From Variovorax sp. CF313 (GTDB taxonomy: Bacteria; Pseudomonadota; Gammaproteobacteria; Burkholderiales; Burkholderiaceae_C), in NCBI RefSeq assembly GCF_000282635.1, contig NZ_AKIW01000005.1, positions 1 through 64,000 on the forward strand: 64,000 bases of DNA, read 5' to 3'. A program made the position numbers and the translations under genes. The stretch's first letter is position 1; the number at the start of each line of letters is the position of its first letter. The notes below the pieces were generated by a model, which was not told the DNA's origin, did no database searches, and worked only from the letters and a program-made list of their open reading frames with translations. Shown piece by piece: positions 21,406 through 31,804 of this stretch.

Positions 21406-22801
21406 TCGGCCTTTTCTTCACGGCCACGCTCGCGGCCTTCTTCACTGGAACTTTCTTGGCCGCGACGGCGGCTGCCTTGCGCTCCGGCTTGATCGTGTCC
21501 TCTGCTGCGAGGCCGCCACGGTTGCCGGCACGGCTTTGCGGCTGGTCGTTGGCCGCGATGAACTTCAGCACCTTCGGATAGACCAGTTCGCGCCAGCGGC
21601 GGCCGCTGAAGATGCCGTAGTGGCCTGCGCCCTTGACTTCGTAGTGCTCGCGCTTGTCGTCGGCGATGCCGGTGCACAGGCTGTGCGCGGCTTCGGTCTG
21701 GCCCGAGCCCGAGATGTCGTCGAGTTCGCCTTCGATCGTGAGCAGGGCGGTGGAATGGATGTCCTGCGGATGCACGCGCTCCACCTGGCCCTTGGGGTTC
21801 TTGACGTCCCAGGTGCCATTGACCAGGTTGAACTCCTGGAACACGGTGCGAATGGTCTCGAGGTAGTAATCGGCGTCCATGTCGAGCACGGCGTTGTACT
21901 CGTCGTAGAACTTGCGGTGCGCCTCGGCACTGGCGTCGTCGCCCTTGATCAGGTCCTTGAAGTAGTCGTAGTGGCTGCTGGCGTGGCGGTCGGGGTTCAT
22001 TGCCACGAAGCCGGTGTGCTGCAGGAAGCCGGGATAGACCTTGCGGCCTGCGCCGGGGAAGCCCTGCGGTACGCGATAGATCACGTTGTTCTCGAACCAC
22101 TCGAAGCTCTTGTTCATCGCGAGGTTGTTGACCGCGGTGGGCGACTTGCGCGCATCGATGGGCCCGCCCATCATGGTCATGGTCAGCGGCAGCTGCTCGC
22201 CGCGGCTGGCCATCAGCGACACGGCGGCCAGCACCGGCACGGTCGGCTGGCACACGCTCACCACGTGGCAGTTGCCATATTCGGCCTGCAGGCGGCGGAT
22301 GAACTCCTGCACGTAGTTGATGTAGTCGTCGAGGTGGAACTCGCCTTCCGACAGCGGCACGAGGCGCGCGTTTTTCCAGTCGGTGATGTAGACCTTGTGG
22401 TCCTGCAGCATGGTGCGTACGGTGTCGCGCAACAGCGTGGAGTAATGGCCCGACAGCGGCGCCACGATCAGCACCACGGGCTGGCTCTTGAGCGTCTTGA
22501 GAATGTGCGGCTCGTCGGTGAAGCGCTTGAAGCGGCGCAGCTCGCAGAACGGCTTGTCGAGCTCGACGGCCTCCTGGATCACCACATCTTCACCGTCGAC
22601 CTTCACTGACTTGATGTTGAACTCGGGCTTCTCGTAGTCCTTGCCGAGCCGGTAGAGCAGGTCGTAGCCGGCGGCCATGCGCTGGGCCATGGGCACCTGG
22701 CCCCACACGGCGCCCTGGCCGTAGAGCTTGGAGGCCGCCTGGGCGAAGTCCGAGAAGGGCTCCATCAAGGAACGCTGGGCTTCGTAGAGTTGGTAGAGCA
22801 T
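21395..22801 (-). CDS. phaZ: intracellular polyhydroxybutyrate depolymerase, Cys-type
   Basis: Intracellular PHB depolymerase that mobilises native storage granules. It has 468 residues with an alpha/beta hydrolase core. The nucleophile is Cys184 in SVCQPTV, not a Ser lipase box, as in Ralstonia eutropha PhaZa1 (Cys183). Asp361 and His394 have the same spacing as that enzyme's Asp355 and His388. A lysine/alanine-rich tail (about 421-468, with AAKKVPVKK repeats) extends beyond the usual core and resembles histone-H1-like phasin tails. A TATATT box lies about 31-36 bp upstream of the start on the minus strand. Confidence 0.93.
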   Translation of the reverse strand: MLYQLYEAQRSLMEPFSDFAQAASKLYGQGAVWGQVPMAQRMAAGYDLLYRLGKDYEKPEFNIKSVKVDGEDVVIQEAVELDKPFCELRRFKRFTDEPHILKTLKSQPVVLIVAPLSGHYSTLLRDTVRTMLQDHKVYITDWKNARLVPLSEGEFHLDDYINYVQEFIRRLQAEYGNCHVVSVCQPTVPVLAAVSLMASRGEQLPLTMTMMGGPIDARKSPTAVNNLAMNKSFEWFENNVIYRVPQGFPGAGRKVYPGFLQHTGFVAMNPDRHASSHYDYFKDLIKGDDASAEAHRKFYDEYNAVLDMDADYYLETIRTVFQEFNLVNGTWDVKNPKGQVERVHPQDIHSTALLTIEGELDDISGSGQTEAAHSLCTGIADDKREHYEVKGAGHYGIFSGRRWRELVYPKVLKFIAANDQPQSRAGNRGGLAAEDTIKPERKAAAVAAKKVPVKKAASVAVKKRPTAR

Positions 22802-22955
22802 CGCTGGTGTTGGAGTGGAATGTTGCGGTGCAATATATCAGCGCCGTCGGCAAGGTGCAGGGGCCTTACCCCTACGTAGATCCCCCACCGGGACCATTTT
22901 TCACCAAATGTGAAGGAATTGTCGTGAAACGCATTCCCTCACATCTAGCTGACCG

Positions 22956-24152
22956 TCAGATGACCTTGGCAATCGACGCGCAGACGTAGTCGATGTTCTT
23001 GCTGTTGAGCGCGGCCACGCACATGCGACCGGTGTCGGTGCCGTACACGCCGAACTCGTTGCGCAGGCGCACCATCTGGTCCTTGGTCAGGCCCGAGTAG
23101 CTGAACATGCCGATCTGCGTGGTGATGAAGCTCATGTCCTGTTTCACGCCGGCAGCCTTGAGGCCGTCGACCAGCTTCTGGCGCATGGCCTTGATGCGCA
23201 CGCGCATCTCGCCGAGCTCCTTTTCCCAGAGGGCGCGCAGCTCGGCGTTGTTGAGCACTGCAGCCACCACGGCGCCGCCGTGCGTGGGCGGGTTGCTGTA
23301 GTTGGTGCGGATGGCGATCTTGAGCTGCGACAGCACGCGGCCCGCTTCTTCCTTGCTTTCGCACAGCACCGACAGGGCGCCCACGCGTTCGCCATACAGG
23401 CTGAAGCTCTTCGAGAACGAGGTCGACACGAAGAAGGTCAGGCCGGCATCGACGAACTTGGCGACGGCCGCGCCGTCTTCCTTCAGGCCGTAGCCGAAGC
23501 CCTGGTAGGCCATGTCGAGGAAGGGCACGAGGCCCTTGGCCTTGACGGCGGCGACCACCTGGTCCCACTGGGCCGAGGTGATGTCGTAGCCGGTCGGGTT
23601 GTGGCAGCAGGCATGCAGCACGACGATGGTGCCGGCCGGCGCCGCGTTCAGGGCGGCCAGCATGCCGTCGAAGTTGATGCCGCGCGTGGCTGCGTCGTAG
23701 TAGGGGTAGCTTTCGACTTCGAAGCCCGCGTTGGTGAACAGCGCGCGGTGGTTTTCCCAGCTCGGGTCGCTGATCAGCACCTTGGCGTTGGGGTTGAGCT
23801 TCTTCAGGAAGTCGGCGCCGACCTTGAGGCCACCGGTGCCGCCAATGGCCTGGATGGTGGCGACGCGGCCCGAGGTGACGGGTTCGCTGTCGGCGCCGAA
23901 GACCAGCGCCTTCACGGCGTTGTCGTACGCGGCAATGCCGTCGATCGGGAGATAACCGCGCGCCGTGGGCGCTTTCATCATGTTCTGCTCGGCCGCCTGC
24001 ACGCACTGGAGCAGGGGCAGTTTGCCGTTGTCGTCGTAATAGACGCCGACGCCGAGATTGACCTTGCTGGGGTTGGTATCGGCTGCAAATTGCTCGTTGA
24101 GGCCGAGGATCGGGTCGCGCGGTGCCATTTCGACCGCGGTGAACATAGACAT
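22956..24152 (-). CDS. aromatic amino acid/aspartate aminotransferase
   Basis: PLP class I aminotransferase, 398 residues, of the AspC/TyrB (I-alpha) type. It exchanges amino groups between glutamate and aspartate or aromatic amino acids. Visible motifs are [35 protein letters not shown] (Asn contacting PLP), the PLP-lysine in [16 protein letters not shown], and the substrate arginine in [12 protein letters not shown]. The ATG at 24152 is followed by a second Met codon two residues on, and AAAGGACC precedes it. Divergent from uvrB. Sequence alone does not separate AspC from TyrB preference. Confidence 0.92.
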   Translation of the reverse strand: MSMFTAVEMAPRDPILGLNEQFAADTNPSKVNLGVGVYYDDNGKLPLLQCVQAAEQNMMKAPTARGYLPIDGIAAYDNAVKALVFGADSEPVTSGRVATIQAIGGTGGLKVGADFLKKLNPNAKVLISDPSWENHRALFTNAGFEVESYPYYDAATRGINFDGMLAALNAAPAGTIVVLHACCHNPTGYDITSAQWDQVVAAVKAKGLVPFLDMAYQGFGYGLKEDGAAVAKFVDAGLTFFVSTSFSKSFSLYGERVGALSVLCESKEEAGRVLSQLKIAIRTNYSNPPTHGGAVVAAVLNNAELRALWEKELGEMRVRIKAMRQKLVDGLKAAGVKQDMSFITTQIGMFSYSGLTKDQMVRLRNEFGVYGTDTGRMCVAALNSKNIDYVCASIAKVI

Positions 24153-24257
24153 GGAAAGGTCCTTTGGGATGAAAGCTGCGCTGCAACCGGAGGAGGCTTT
24201 ATCCTTTCCGGTTGCCTTGAATTTTACCGGCGCGAGCGCCACCTGTCGGGAACAGCC

Positions 24258-26375
24258 ATGCCAGAGAACAACGAAGCCATAGCAGACCTGAAGAAACTGG
24301 ACCCGATCGGCCCGGCGAAACAGGGGGAATTCGTCCGCTATCCGGGCTCGCCCTTCGAGCTTTTCCAGCCCTATCCGCCGGCCGGCGACCAGCCGACGGC
24401 CATCGAGGGGCTGGTCGAGGGCGTGATCGACGGCGAGGTGTTCCAGACCCTGCTGGGCGTGACCGGTTCGGGCAAGACCTACACCATGGCCAACGTGATC
24501 GCCCGGCTGGGCCGCCCGGCCATCGTGTTCGCGCCCAACAAGACGCTGGCGGCGCAGCTCTACAGCGAATTCCGCGAGTTCTTCCCGAAGAACGCCGTCG
24601 AGTACTTCGTCAGCTACTACGACTACTACCAGCCCGAGGCCTACGTGCCGCAGCGCGACCTGTTCATCGAGAAAGACTCGTCCATCAACGAGCACATCGA
24701 GCAGATGCGGCTGTCGGCCACCAAGAGCGTGCTGGAGCGGCGCGACACGGTGATCGTGGCCACGGTGAGCGCCATCTACGGCATCGGCACGCCCGAGGAC
24801 TACATGGAGATGCGGCTGATTGCCCGCGTCGGCGACAAGGTCGGCCAGCGCGACCTGATCTCGCGGCTGATCCGCATGCAGTACCTGCGCAACGAGCAGG
24901 ACTTCGCCCGGGGCACCTTCCGCGTGCGGGGCGACACCATCGACGTGTTTCCGGCCGAGCACAGCGAACTGGCGATCCGCTTCGAACTGTTCGACGACGA
25001 GATCGAGTCGCTGCAGCTCTTCGACCCGCTGACGGGGCGCATCCGGCAGAAGGTGCCGCGCTTCACCGTGTATCCGTCGAGCCACTATGTGACGCCGCGC
25101 GACAAGGTCATGGCGGCGGTGGAAACCATCAAGATCGAGCTGGGCGAACGGCTCAAGGAACTGGTGGGCGCGGGCAAGCTGGTCGAGGCGCAGCGGCTGG
25201 AGCAGCGCACCCGCTTCGACCTCGAGATGCTCGCCGAAATCGGCCACTGCAAGGGCATCGAGAACTACACCCGCCACCTCTCGGGCGCTGCGCCGGGTGA
25301 GCCGCCGGCCACGCTGACCGACTATCTGCCGAAGGACGCGCTGATGTTCCTCGACGAGAGCCACCAGATGATCGGCCAGCTCGGCGGCATGTACAACGGC
25401 GACCGGGCGCGCAAGACCACGCTGGTCGAATATGGTTTTCGCCTGCCGAGCGCGCTGGACAACCGCCCGCTCAAGCTCGAGGAGTTCGAGACCCGCATGC
25501 GCCAGTGCATCTTCGTCTCGGCCACGCCGGCGCAGTACGAGAAGGACCATGCCGGCAACGTGGTCGAACAGCTGGTCAGGCCCACCGGGCTGATCGACCC
25601 CGAAGTCGAGGTGCGGCCCGCCACGCACCAGGTGGACGACGTGCTGGGCGAGATCCGCATCCGCGTCGAGAAGAACGAGCGCGTGCTCATCACCACGCTG
25701 ACCAAGCGCATGGCCGAGCAGCTGACCGATTACCTGGGCGACAACGGCGTGAAGGTGCGCTACCTGCACAGCGACGTGGACACCGTCGAGCGGGTGGAAA
25801 TCCTGCGCGATCTGCGCCTGGGCACTTTCGACGTGCTGGTGGGCATCAACCTGCTGCGCGAGGGGCTCGACATTCCCGAGGTTTCGCTGGTGGCGATCCT
25901 CGATGCCGACAAGGAGGGCTTCCTGCGCGCCGAACGGTCGCTGATCCAGACCATTGGACGGGCGGCGCGGAACCTGAATGGCAAGGCCATCCTGTACGCC
26001 GACCGGATGACCGATTCGATGAAGAAGGCCATCGACGAAACCGAGCGCCGCCGCGCCAGGCAGATCGCCCACAACGAAGCCAATGGCATTACGCCGCGCA
26101 GCATCGTCAAGCAGGTGCGCGACCTGATCGACGGCGTCTACAGCGAGAAGACCGGCAAGGAAATGGCCAAGCTCGACCTGGAACGCGCCAAGGTCGAAGA
26201 CATGAGCGAGAAGGACATCGCCCGGGAAATCAAGCGGCTTGAAAAGCAGATGCTGGAACACGCCCGCAACCTCGAATTCGAGAAGGCGGCCCGGGTGCGC
26301 GACCAACTGGCGCTGCTGCGGGAGCAGGCATTCGGGGCGTCGGGCGGCGACAACATCGCGATCCTGCCGCAGTAG
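24258..26375 (+). CDS. uvrB: excinuclease ABC subunit UvrB
   Basis: Damage-verification helicase of nucleotide excision repair. It has 705 residues from ATG 24258, with Walker [11 protein letters not shown] near residue 69 and the DNA-clamping beta-hairpin region [17 protein letters not shown]. The DEAD-like DESH motif ([11 protein letters not shown]), helicase motifs V/VI ([22 protein letters not shown]) and a C-terminal UVR motif ([21 protein letters not shown]) complete it. The N-terminus is about 20 residues longer than in E. coli. Divergent from the aminotransferase; a strong hairpin follows. Confidence 0.97.
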   Translation: MPENNEAIADLKKLDPIGPAKQGEFVRYPGSPFELFQPYPPAGDQPTAIEGLVEGVIDGEVFQTLLGVTGSGKTYTMANVIARLGRPAIVFAPNKTLAAQLYSEFREFFPKNAVEYFVSYYDYYQPEAYVPQRDLFIEKDSSINEHIEQMRLSATKSVLERRDTVIVATVSAIYGIGTPEDYMEMRLIARVGDKVGQRDLISRLIRMQYLRNEQDFARGTFRVRGDTIDVFPAEHSELAIRFELFDDEIESLQLFDPLTGRIRQKVPRFTVYPSSHYVTPRDKVMAAVETIKIELGERLKELVGAGKLVEAQRLEQRTRFDLEMLAEIGHCKGIENYTRHLSGAAPGEPPATLTDYLPKDALMFLDESHQMIGQLGGMYNGDRARKTTLVEYGFRLPSALDNRPLKLEEFETRMRQCIFVSATPAQYEKDHAGNVVEQLVRPTGLIDPEVEVRPATHQVDDVLGEIRIRVEKNERVLITTLTKRMAEQLTDYLGDNGVKVRYLHSDVDTVERVEILRDLRLGTFDVLVGINLLREGLDIPEVSLVAILDADKEGFLRAERSLIQTIGRAARNLNGKAILYADRMTDSMKKAIDETERRRARQIAHNEANGITPRSIVKQVRDLIDGVYSEKTGKEMAKLDLERAKVEDMSEKDIAREIKRLEKQMLEHARNLEFEKAARVRDQLALLREQAFGASGGDNIAILPQ

Positions 26376-26413
26376 GCGGACCGCGCTAGTTCGGAGGTTC
26401 GCATTCTTCAAGC

Positions 26414-26445
26414 GAACCGCGCTGGGGTTTACCCCAGCGCGGTTC
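26414..26445 (+). terminator. uvrB downstream hairpin
   Basis: A perfect 14-bp inverted repeat (GAACCGCGCTGGGG at 26414-26427 and its complement at 26432-26445) encloses a TTTA loop, 38 bp after the uvrB stop. No strong T-run follows, so termination may be imperfect or Rho-assisted. It insulates uvrB from the isc promoter just downstream. Confidence 0.65.
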
Positions 26446-26458
26446 AGGGCCTTCTGCT

Positions 26459-26483
26459 ATACTTGACCGAAATACTCAACAAC
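26459..26483 (+). promoter_or_regulatory. candidate type 1 IscR site/iscR promoter
   Basis: ATACTTGACCGAAATACTCA shares the ATA-TTGACC-A-TACTC layout of the E. coli iscR promoter site bound by [2Fe-2S]-IscR (family knowledge). The TTGACC also reads as a -35 box. It is 139-163 bp upstream of iscR, consistent with autorepression of the isc operon. Confidence 0.6.
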
Positions 26484-26500
26484 AAAAAAAGAACTTCGCG

Positions 26501-26602
26501 ATGAAGGACCGACTCCCACCGGCTGGTTCACCAGCGTCAGGGATCGGACAGGGCGGAGACGAAGTCACCGCGGTCCAGGCCACGGTGTCATTTCAACGGT
26601 AA
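26501..26602 (+). other. possible 33-codon leader ORF upstream of iscR
   Basis: The leader between promoter and iscR has an ATG at 26501 opening a 33-codon frame that ends in TAA at 26602, 19 nt before iscR. The encoded peptide is Gly/Pro-rich and recalls no family. No good Shine-Dalgarno precedes it. A small hairpin (CTGGT-TC-ACCAG, 26523-26534) lies within. It may be a structured leader rather than a gene. Confidence 0.2.
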
Positions 26603-26621
26603 GCACTTGAAGGAGCTTGCG

Positions 26622-27158
26622 ATGCGTCTCACTACCAAAGGCCGTTTTGCGGTCACAGCAATGATCGATCTGGCGTTGCGTCAGAACACCGGTCCGGTCA
26701 CGCTGGCTGCGATCAGCCAGCGGCAGCAGATTTCGCTGTCGTACCTCGAGCAGCTGTTCGGCAAGCTGCGCCGCCACGAGCTGGTCGAGTCGACCCGCGG
26801 CCCCGGCGGCGGCTACAGCCTCGGTCGCAAGGCTGCGGATATCACCGTGGCCGACATCATTGTTTCCGTCGATGAGCCTATCGATGCCACCCAGTGCGGC
26901 GGCAAGGAAAACTGCCTGGGCGAAGCCGGCCGCTGCATGACGCACGAACTCTGGGCCTCGCTGAACCAGCGCATGGTCGAGTTCCTCGATTCCGTCACCT
27001 TGCAGAAGCTGGTCGACGACCAGATCGCCAAGGGCGTGCAGATCGAGAACAAGCCGGTCGTCAAGCGTGCCATCTCGGCGCAGCCGGTGGTCAAGCCGAT
27101 TCGCGTGAATGCGCCGAATTCGGTGTTCGCCCTCGGCAACGCCTTCGCCAAGTCCTGA
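26622..27158 (+). CDS. iscR: Fe-S cluster-sensing regulator IscR
   Basis: Rrf2-family regulator carrying a [2Fe-2S] cluster; it represses the isc operon when clusters are plentiful. It has 178 residues. The N-terminal winged HTH starts MRLTTKGRFAVTAMIDLAL, and the wing has RGPGGGYSLGR. The cluster-ligand set is present as Cys92, Cys98, Cys105 and His108, one residue longer between the last two cysteines and the start than in E. coli. The ATG at 26622 has an AAGGAG box upstream. It is followed by iscS after 82 bp. Confidence 0.95.
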   Translation: MRLTTKGRFAVTAMIDLALRQNTGPVTLAAISQRQQISLSYLEQLFGKLRRHELVESTRGPGGGYSLGRKAADITVADIIVSVDEPIDATQCGGKENCLGEAGRCMTHELWASLNQRMVEFLDSVTLQKLVDDQIAKGVQIENKPVVKRAISAQPVVKPIRVNAPNSVFALGNAFAKS

Positions 27159-27240
27159 GACCTGATTTCCGGCGGCGCCTCCGGGCGCCGGCACGAGCAG
27201 CCCAGATCAAGAAACAACCCCCCGCCAGCACGAGCCAGCC

Positions 27241-28461
27241 ATGGACGTAACTCCTCATTTCCCGATCTATCTCGATTACGGCGCCACCACGCCGGTCGAC
27301 CCGCGTGTGGTCGACGCCATGATTCCCTGGTTGCGCGAACACTTCGGCAATCCGGCATCGCGCAGCCATGCCTGGGGTTGGGAGGCTGAAGAGGCGGTCG
27401 AGAAAGCGCGCGGCCAAGTGGCTGAGCTGATCAACGCAGATCCCCGCGAAATCGTGTGGACCTCGGGTGCGACCGAGTCGATCAATCTCGCGCTCAAGGG
27501 TGCGGCCCACTTCTACAAGGGCAAGGGCAAGCACCTGATCACGCTGAAGACCGAGCACAAGGCAGTGCTCGACACCATGCGTGAACTGGAGCGCCAGGGC
27601 TTCGAGGTCACCTACCTCGACGTCGAGGAAAACGGCCTCGTCGACCTCGAGAAGTTCAAGGCGGCCATTCGTCCCGACACCATCCTGGCCAGCGTGCTGT
27701 TCGTGAACAACGAGATCGGCGTGATCCAGGACGTGGTCGCGCTCGGCAATGCCTGCCGCGAAAAGGGCGTGATCTTCCACGTCGATTCGGCCCAGGCCAC
27801 GGGCAAGGTCGAGATCGACATCACGAAGCTGCCCATCGACTTGATGAGCCTCGCTTCGCACAAGACCTACGGCCCCAAGGGCATCGGCGCCTTGTACGTG
27901 CGCCGCAAGCCGCGCATCCGCCTCGAGGCGCAGATGCACGGCGGCGGCCACGAGCGCGGCATGCGCTCGGGCACCCTGCCCACGCACCAGATCGTCGGCA
28001 TGGGCGAGGCCTATCGCATCGCCAAGCTCGAGATGAAGGACGACATCGCCCATGCACGCAGCCTGCAAAAGCGCCTGCTCGACGGCCTGAAGGACGTCGA
28101 ACAGGTGTTCATCAACGGCGACCTCGAGCACCGCGTGCCGCACAACCTGAACATGAGCTTCAACTACGTCGAAGGCGAGTCGCTGATCATGGGCATCAAG
28201 GGCCTGGCGGTGTCGTCGGGTTCGGCCTGCACCTCGGCCAGCCTCGAGCCCAGCTACGTGCTGCGCGCCCTGGGCCGCAGCGACGAGCTGGCCCACAGCA
28301 GCCTGCGCATGACCATCGGCCGTTTCACGACCGAAGAAGAAATCGACTACGCCATTTCGACCATCAAGCACAACGTCGCCAAGCTGCGCGAGCTGAGCCC
28401 CCTGTGGGAGATGTTCCAGGACGGCGTCGACATCAGCACGATCCAGTGGTCGGCCCACTGA
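27241..28461 (+). CDS. iscS: cysteine desulfurase IscS
   Basis: PLP enzyme delivering sulfur from cysteine to IscU. It has 406 residues: N-terminal [14 protein letters not shown], catalytic histidine in [10 protein letters not shown], the PLP lysine in [14 protein letters not shown], and the mobile-loop catalytic cysteine in [19 protein letters not shown], typical of the group I (IscS/NifS) enzymes. The C-terminal region that contacts IscU is present. Second gene of the isc operon. Confidence 0.97.
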   Translation: MDVTPHFPIYLDYGATTPVDPRVVDAMIPWLREHFGNPASRSHAWGWEAEEAVEKARGQVAELINADPREIVWTSGATESINLALKGAAHFYKGKGKHLITLKTEHKAVLDTMRELERQGFEVTYLDVEENGLVDLEKFKAAIRPDTILASVLFVNNEIGVIQDVVALGNACREKGVIFHVDSAQATGKVEIDITKLPIDLMSLASHKTYGPKGIGALYVRRKPRIRLEAQMHGGGHERGMRSGTLPTHQIVGMGEAYRIAKLEMKDDIAHARSLQKRLLDGLKDVEQVFINGDLEHRVPHNLNMSFNYVEGESLIMGIKGLAVSSGSACTSASLEPSYVLRALGRSDELAHSSLRMTIGRFTTEEEIDYAISTIKHNVAKLRELSPLWEMFQDGVDISTIQWSAH

Positions 28462-28511
28462 TACAGGGCAGCCCAAGGCTCCACGATTGAACAAAGTTTG
28501 AGAGGTACACC

Positions 28512-28931
28512 ATGGCATATTCTTCCAAGGTCATCGACCACTACGAAAATCCCCGCAACGTCGGCTCCTTCGAAAAGGGCGACGATTCGGTCGGCACCGG
28601 CATGGTCGGCGCACCGGCCTGCGGCGACGTGATGAAGCTGCAGATCAAGGTCAACCCCGAAACCGGTGTGATCGAAGACGCACGCTTCAAGACCTACGGC
28701 TGCGGCTCGGCCATTGCCTCGTCGTCGCTCGTGACCGAATGGGTCAAGGGCAAGACACTCGACGAAGCGGCTGCGCTGAAGAACGCGCAGATCGCCGAAG
28801 AGCTGGCGCTGCCGCCCGTGAAGATCCACTGCTCCATCCTGGCCGAAGACGCGATCAAGGCCGCCGTGAGCGACTACAAGGCCAAGCACGGCGTCAAGAC
28901 CGCCGAGTCCGCTGCCGAAGCCGTCCACTGA
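28512..28931 (+). CDS. iscU: Fe-S cluster assembly scaffold IscU
   Basis: Scaffold on which [2Fe-2S] clusters are built before HscAB-driven transfer. It has 139 residues with the three ligand cysteines in [21 protein letters not shown] and KIHCSIL, plus the conserved Asp after the first. The HscA-recognition motif LPPVK directly precedes the third cysteine. A Shine-Dalgarno (GAGAGG) lies 8-9 nt before the ATG. IscA follows one base after its stop. Confidence 0.97.
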   Translation: MAYSSKVIDHYENPRNVGSFEKGDDSVGTGMVGAPACGDVMKLQIKVNPETGVIEDARFKTYGCGSAIASSSLVTEWVKGKTLDEAAALKNAQIAEELALPPVKIHCSILAEDAIKAAVSDYKAKHGVKTAESAAEAVH

Positions 28932-28932
28932 C

Positions 28933-29256
28933 ATGGCCGTTACGCTGACCGAAGCCGCTGCGCGACACGTCACCCGCTACCTCGGCAAGCGAGGCAAGGG
29001 CGTGGGCGTGCGGCTGGGCGTGAAGACCACGGGCTGCTCGGGCCTAGCCTACAAGCTCGAGTACGTGGACGAGTTCACGCCTGAAGACGTGGTGTTCGAA
29101 GACCACGGCGTGAAGGTGCTGGTCGACCCGAAGAGCCTGGCCTACATCGACGGTACGCAGCTCGACTTCGTGCGCGAAGGCCTGAACGAAGGCTTCAAGT
29201 TCATCAACCCGAACGAGCGTGATCGCTGCGGTTGCGGGGAAAGCTTTCGCATTTGA
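28933..29256 (+). CDS. iscA: iron-sulfur cluster assembly protein IscA
   Basis: A-type carrier of the HesB/IscA family, 107 residues, passing Fe-S clusters to apoproteins. Its three cysteines are in [13 protein letters not shown] and the C-terminal CGCGESFRI. The start lies one base after the iscU stop, so the two are co-translated. Confidence 0.96.
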   Translation: MAVTLTEAAARHVTRYLGKRGKGVGVRLGVKTTGCSGLAYKLEYVDEFTPEDVVFEDHGVKVLVDPKSLAYIDGTQLDFVREGLNEGFKFINPNERDRCGCGESFRI

Positions 29257-29340
29257 TGCGTCGTCGCTGAGCGCGACCACAGCCGCCACCATGTCATGTG
29301 CTGGCGGTTTTTTCTTGATCCATATGAGCCCCCACGTTCG

Positions 29341-29405
29341 GCACTTTGTGTCCTCACTGCCCCCCGAGGGGGCCCAGACCGCCTTTGGGGCGGCCCGGCA
29401 GGCAG
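29341..29405 (+). repeat. GC-rich REP-like intergenic element (copy 2)
   Basis: CACTTTGTGTC, a CCCCC-GAG-GGGGC hairpin and TTTGGGGCGGCCCGGC appear in that order, matching the minus-strand element at 20021-20089 and the 3' part of 49060-49128. It fills the iscA-hscB gap and ends 4 nt before the hscB start, within the isc operon. Confidence 0.65.
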
Positions 29406-29409
29406 TCTG

Positions 29410-29928
29410 ATGAACCTGAACGACACCGACTTTCAACTGTTTGCCGTCCCGGCGACTTTCGCGCAGGACCGCGCCGCGCTCGACGCGCGCTGGAAAGAAC
29501 TGCAGCGCGAGGTTCACCCGGACCGCTTTGCCGCGCAGGGCGCCGCGGCGCAGCGCGTGGCCATGCAATGGTCGGTGCGCATCAACGAGGCCTACCAGCG
29601 GCTCAAGGACCCGATCCGCCGTGCCAGCTACATCTGCGAATTGCACGATGCGCCGCTGAACACCGAGAACAACACGGCGATGCCGGCGGAATTCCTGATG
29701 CAGCAGATGGAGTGGCGCGAGGCGCTGGACGACATCGACAGCACCGCCGCGCTCGACAAGTTGCTGGCCGAGGTCGAAGCTGCTCGCGCACGCGCACTCT
29801 CGTCCCTCGACTGGCTGATCGACGAAAAAGGCGACTACCCCGCCGCCGCGCAGCAGGTGAGAGCCCTCATGTTCATTGAGCGCTTCGGACAGGACGTCGA
29901 AGCCAAATTCGATCAATTGGGACAATAA
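29410..29928 (+). CDS. hscB: Fe-S cluster co-chaperone HscB
   Basis: J-domain co-chaperone that targets IscU to HscA. It has 172 residues. The N-terminal J-domain has HPD at residues 36-38 (REVHPDRF), followed by [18 protein letters not shown]. The C-terminal three-helix IscU-binding domain contains [18 protein letters not shown] 29410 lies at the edge of a REP-like element. HscA starts 4 bp after its stop. Confidence 0.95.
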   Translation: MNLNDTDFQLFAVPATFAQDRAALDARWKELQREVHPDRFAAQGAAAQRVAMQWSVRINEAYQRLKDPIRRASYICELHDAPLNTENNTAMPAEFLMQQMEWREALDDIDSTAALDKLLAEVEAARARALSSLDWLIDEKGDYPAAAQQVRALMFIERFGQDVEAKFDQLGQ

Positions 29929-29932
29929 GGGC

Positions 29933-31795
29933 ATGGCTCTTCTTCAGATTTCCGAACCCGGCCAGGCGCCCGACCCGCATCAGCGCCGCATCGCCGTGGG
30001 CATCGACCTTGGCACCACCCATTCGCTGGTCGCCGCGGTGCGCAACGGCGTGGCCGAATGCCTGCCCGACGACAAAGGCCGCGTGCTGCTGCCTTCAGCG
30101 GTGCGCTACCTTGAAGGCGATCGCCGCCAGATCGGCTTCGATGCAGCGGCCGCGCGCGCGCAGGACCCCGCCAACACCATCACCTCGGTCAAGCGGCTCA
30201 TGGGCCGCGGCCTCGCCGACATCGCGAACCGTGACGCCATGTCGTACCGCATCGGCGGCGACGATGGCGGCATGGTGAAGGTGCACACCTCGGCCGGCGA
30301 GAAGTCGCCCGTCGAAATCAGCGCCGAAATCCTGGCCACGCTGCGCTTTCGCGCCGAAGACACCTTCGACGACGAGCTCTACGGCGCCGTCATCACCGTG
30401 CCGGCGTATTTCGACGAAGGCCAGCGCCAGGCGACCAAGGACGCCGCGCAGCTGGCCGGCCTCAACGTGCTGCGACTGATCAGCGAGCCTACCGCCGCGG
30501 CGATCGCATATGGACTGGACAACGCGAGCGAAGGCGTCTACGCGGTTTACGACCTGGGCGGCGGCACATTCGATATTTCGATCCTGCGGCTCACTCAGGG
30601 CGTGTTCGAGGTGATTGCCACGGGTGGCGACTCCGCCCTCGGCGGTGACGACTATGACCATGCTCTGGCCGGCTTGGTGCTTGCCCAGACGGGCCTGCAC
30701 GCCGACAGCGATGCCGACAAGGCGGCGTTGCTGGTTGCCGCGCGGGCCGCGAAAGAGGCGCTGACCGATTCGGAATCCACCGTATTCCGCGCGGAAGTGG
30801 CAGGCGCAGCCGCCAGCCTCGAGCTGACGCGCGAGCAGTTCTACACCGCCACCCAGTCGCTCACCGACCGCACCATCGCCGCCGTGCGCAAGGCGCTGCG
30901 CGACGCGAAGCTCAAGCCCGACGACCTGAAAGGCATCGTGCTGGTCGGCGGGTCCACCCGCATGCCGCAGGTCCGGCGCGCCGTTGCCGATTTCTTCGGC
31001 CGCGAACCGCTGGTCAACCTGAATCCCGACGAGGTCGTGGCTCTCGGTGCTGCCATCCAGGCCAACCAGTTGGCCGGCAACAACGGTGCGGGCGAGCTGC
31101 TGTTGCTCGACGTGATCCCGCTGTCGCTCGGCATCGAGACCATGGGAGGGCTGGTCGAGCGCATCGTGCCGCGCAACCAGACCATCCCGACCGCGATGGC
31201 GCAGGACTTCACGACGTATCAGGATGGCCAGACCGCGTTGGCGCTGCACGTGGTGCAGGGCGAGCGCGACCTCGTGTCCGACTGCCGCAGCCTCGCGCGC
31301 TTCACGCTGCGCGGCATTCCGCCGATGGTGGCCGGCGCGGCGCGCATCCGTGTGACCTTCACGGTCGATGCCGACGGCCTGCTCAGCGTGAGCGCGAAGG
31401 AGCAGGGCAGCGGCGTTGAAGCCAGCGTGGCGGTCAAGCCGTCGTACGGCCTGTCGGACGACCAGATCGCGACCATGCTGCAGGAAAGCTTTTCCACCGC
31501 GCAGCAGGACATGCAGGCCCGCGCACTCGTGGAAGCACGCGTCGATGCCGACCGCATGCTGCTGGCCACGCAGAGCGCGCTCGATGCCGACGGCGACCTG
31601 CTCAGCGTCGAGGAGCGCGCGGTCATCGACGCATCGATGGCGCAGTTGCGCGAGGCCGCCAAGGGCAGTAACGAGGCCGCCGCCATCGACGCGGCCACCA
31701 AGAAGCTGGCCGATGACACCGAGGCCTTCGCCGCCCAGCGCATGAACGCGGGCATTGCGCGCGCGCTTGCCGGGCGCAAGGTCGAATCTCTCTAG
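29933..31795 (+). CDS. hscA: Fe-S assembly chaperone HscA (Hsp70 type)
   Basis: Specialised Hsp70 that releases clusters from IscU with HscB. It has 620 residues from ATG 29933. The N-terminal ATPase domain has [17 protein letters not shown], the [13 protein letters not shown] phosphate loop and [14 protein letters not shown] linker [18 protein letters not shown] precedes the substrate-binding beta domain and C-terminal helical lid. The HscA-type shortened C-terminus lacks the DnaK EEVD-like tail. Confidence 0.96.
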   Translation: MALLQISEPGQAPDPHQRRIAVGIDLGTTHSLVAAVRNGVAECLPDDKGRVLLPSAVRYLEGDRRQIGFDAAAARAQDPANTITSVKRLMGRGLADIANRDAMSYRIGGDDGGMVKVHTSAGEKSPVEISAEILATLRFRAEDTFDDELYGAVITVPAYFDEGQRQATKDAAQLAGLNVLRLISEPTAAAIAYGLDNASEGVYAVYDLGGGTFDISILRLTQGVFEVIATGGDSALGGDDYDHALAGLVLAQTGLHADSDADKAALLVAARAAKEALTDSESTVFRAEVAGAAASLELTREQFYTATQSLTDRTIAAVRKALRDAKLKPDDLKGIVLVGGSTRMPQVRRAVADFFGREPLVNLNPDEVVALGAAIQANQLAGNNGAGELLLLDVIPLSLGIETMGGLVERIVPRNQTIPTAMAQDFTTYQDGQTALALHVVQGERDLVSDCRSLARFTLRGIPPMVAGAARIRVTFTVDADGLLSVSAKEQGSGVEASVAVKPSYGLSDDQIATMLQESFSTAQQDMQARALVEARVDADRMLLATQSALDADGDLLSVEERAVIDASMAQLREAAKGSNEAAAIDAATKKLADDTEAFAAQRMNAGIARALAGRKVESL

Positions 31796-31804
31796 AACAA
31801 CAAC

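Noticed and set aside
24167-26411. Upstream extension of the aminotransferase frame across uvrB on the minus strand
   Set aside because: The frame is open by composition only. Aminotransferase homology starts at [17 protein letters not shown] (24152), and the rest is antisense to UvrB.
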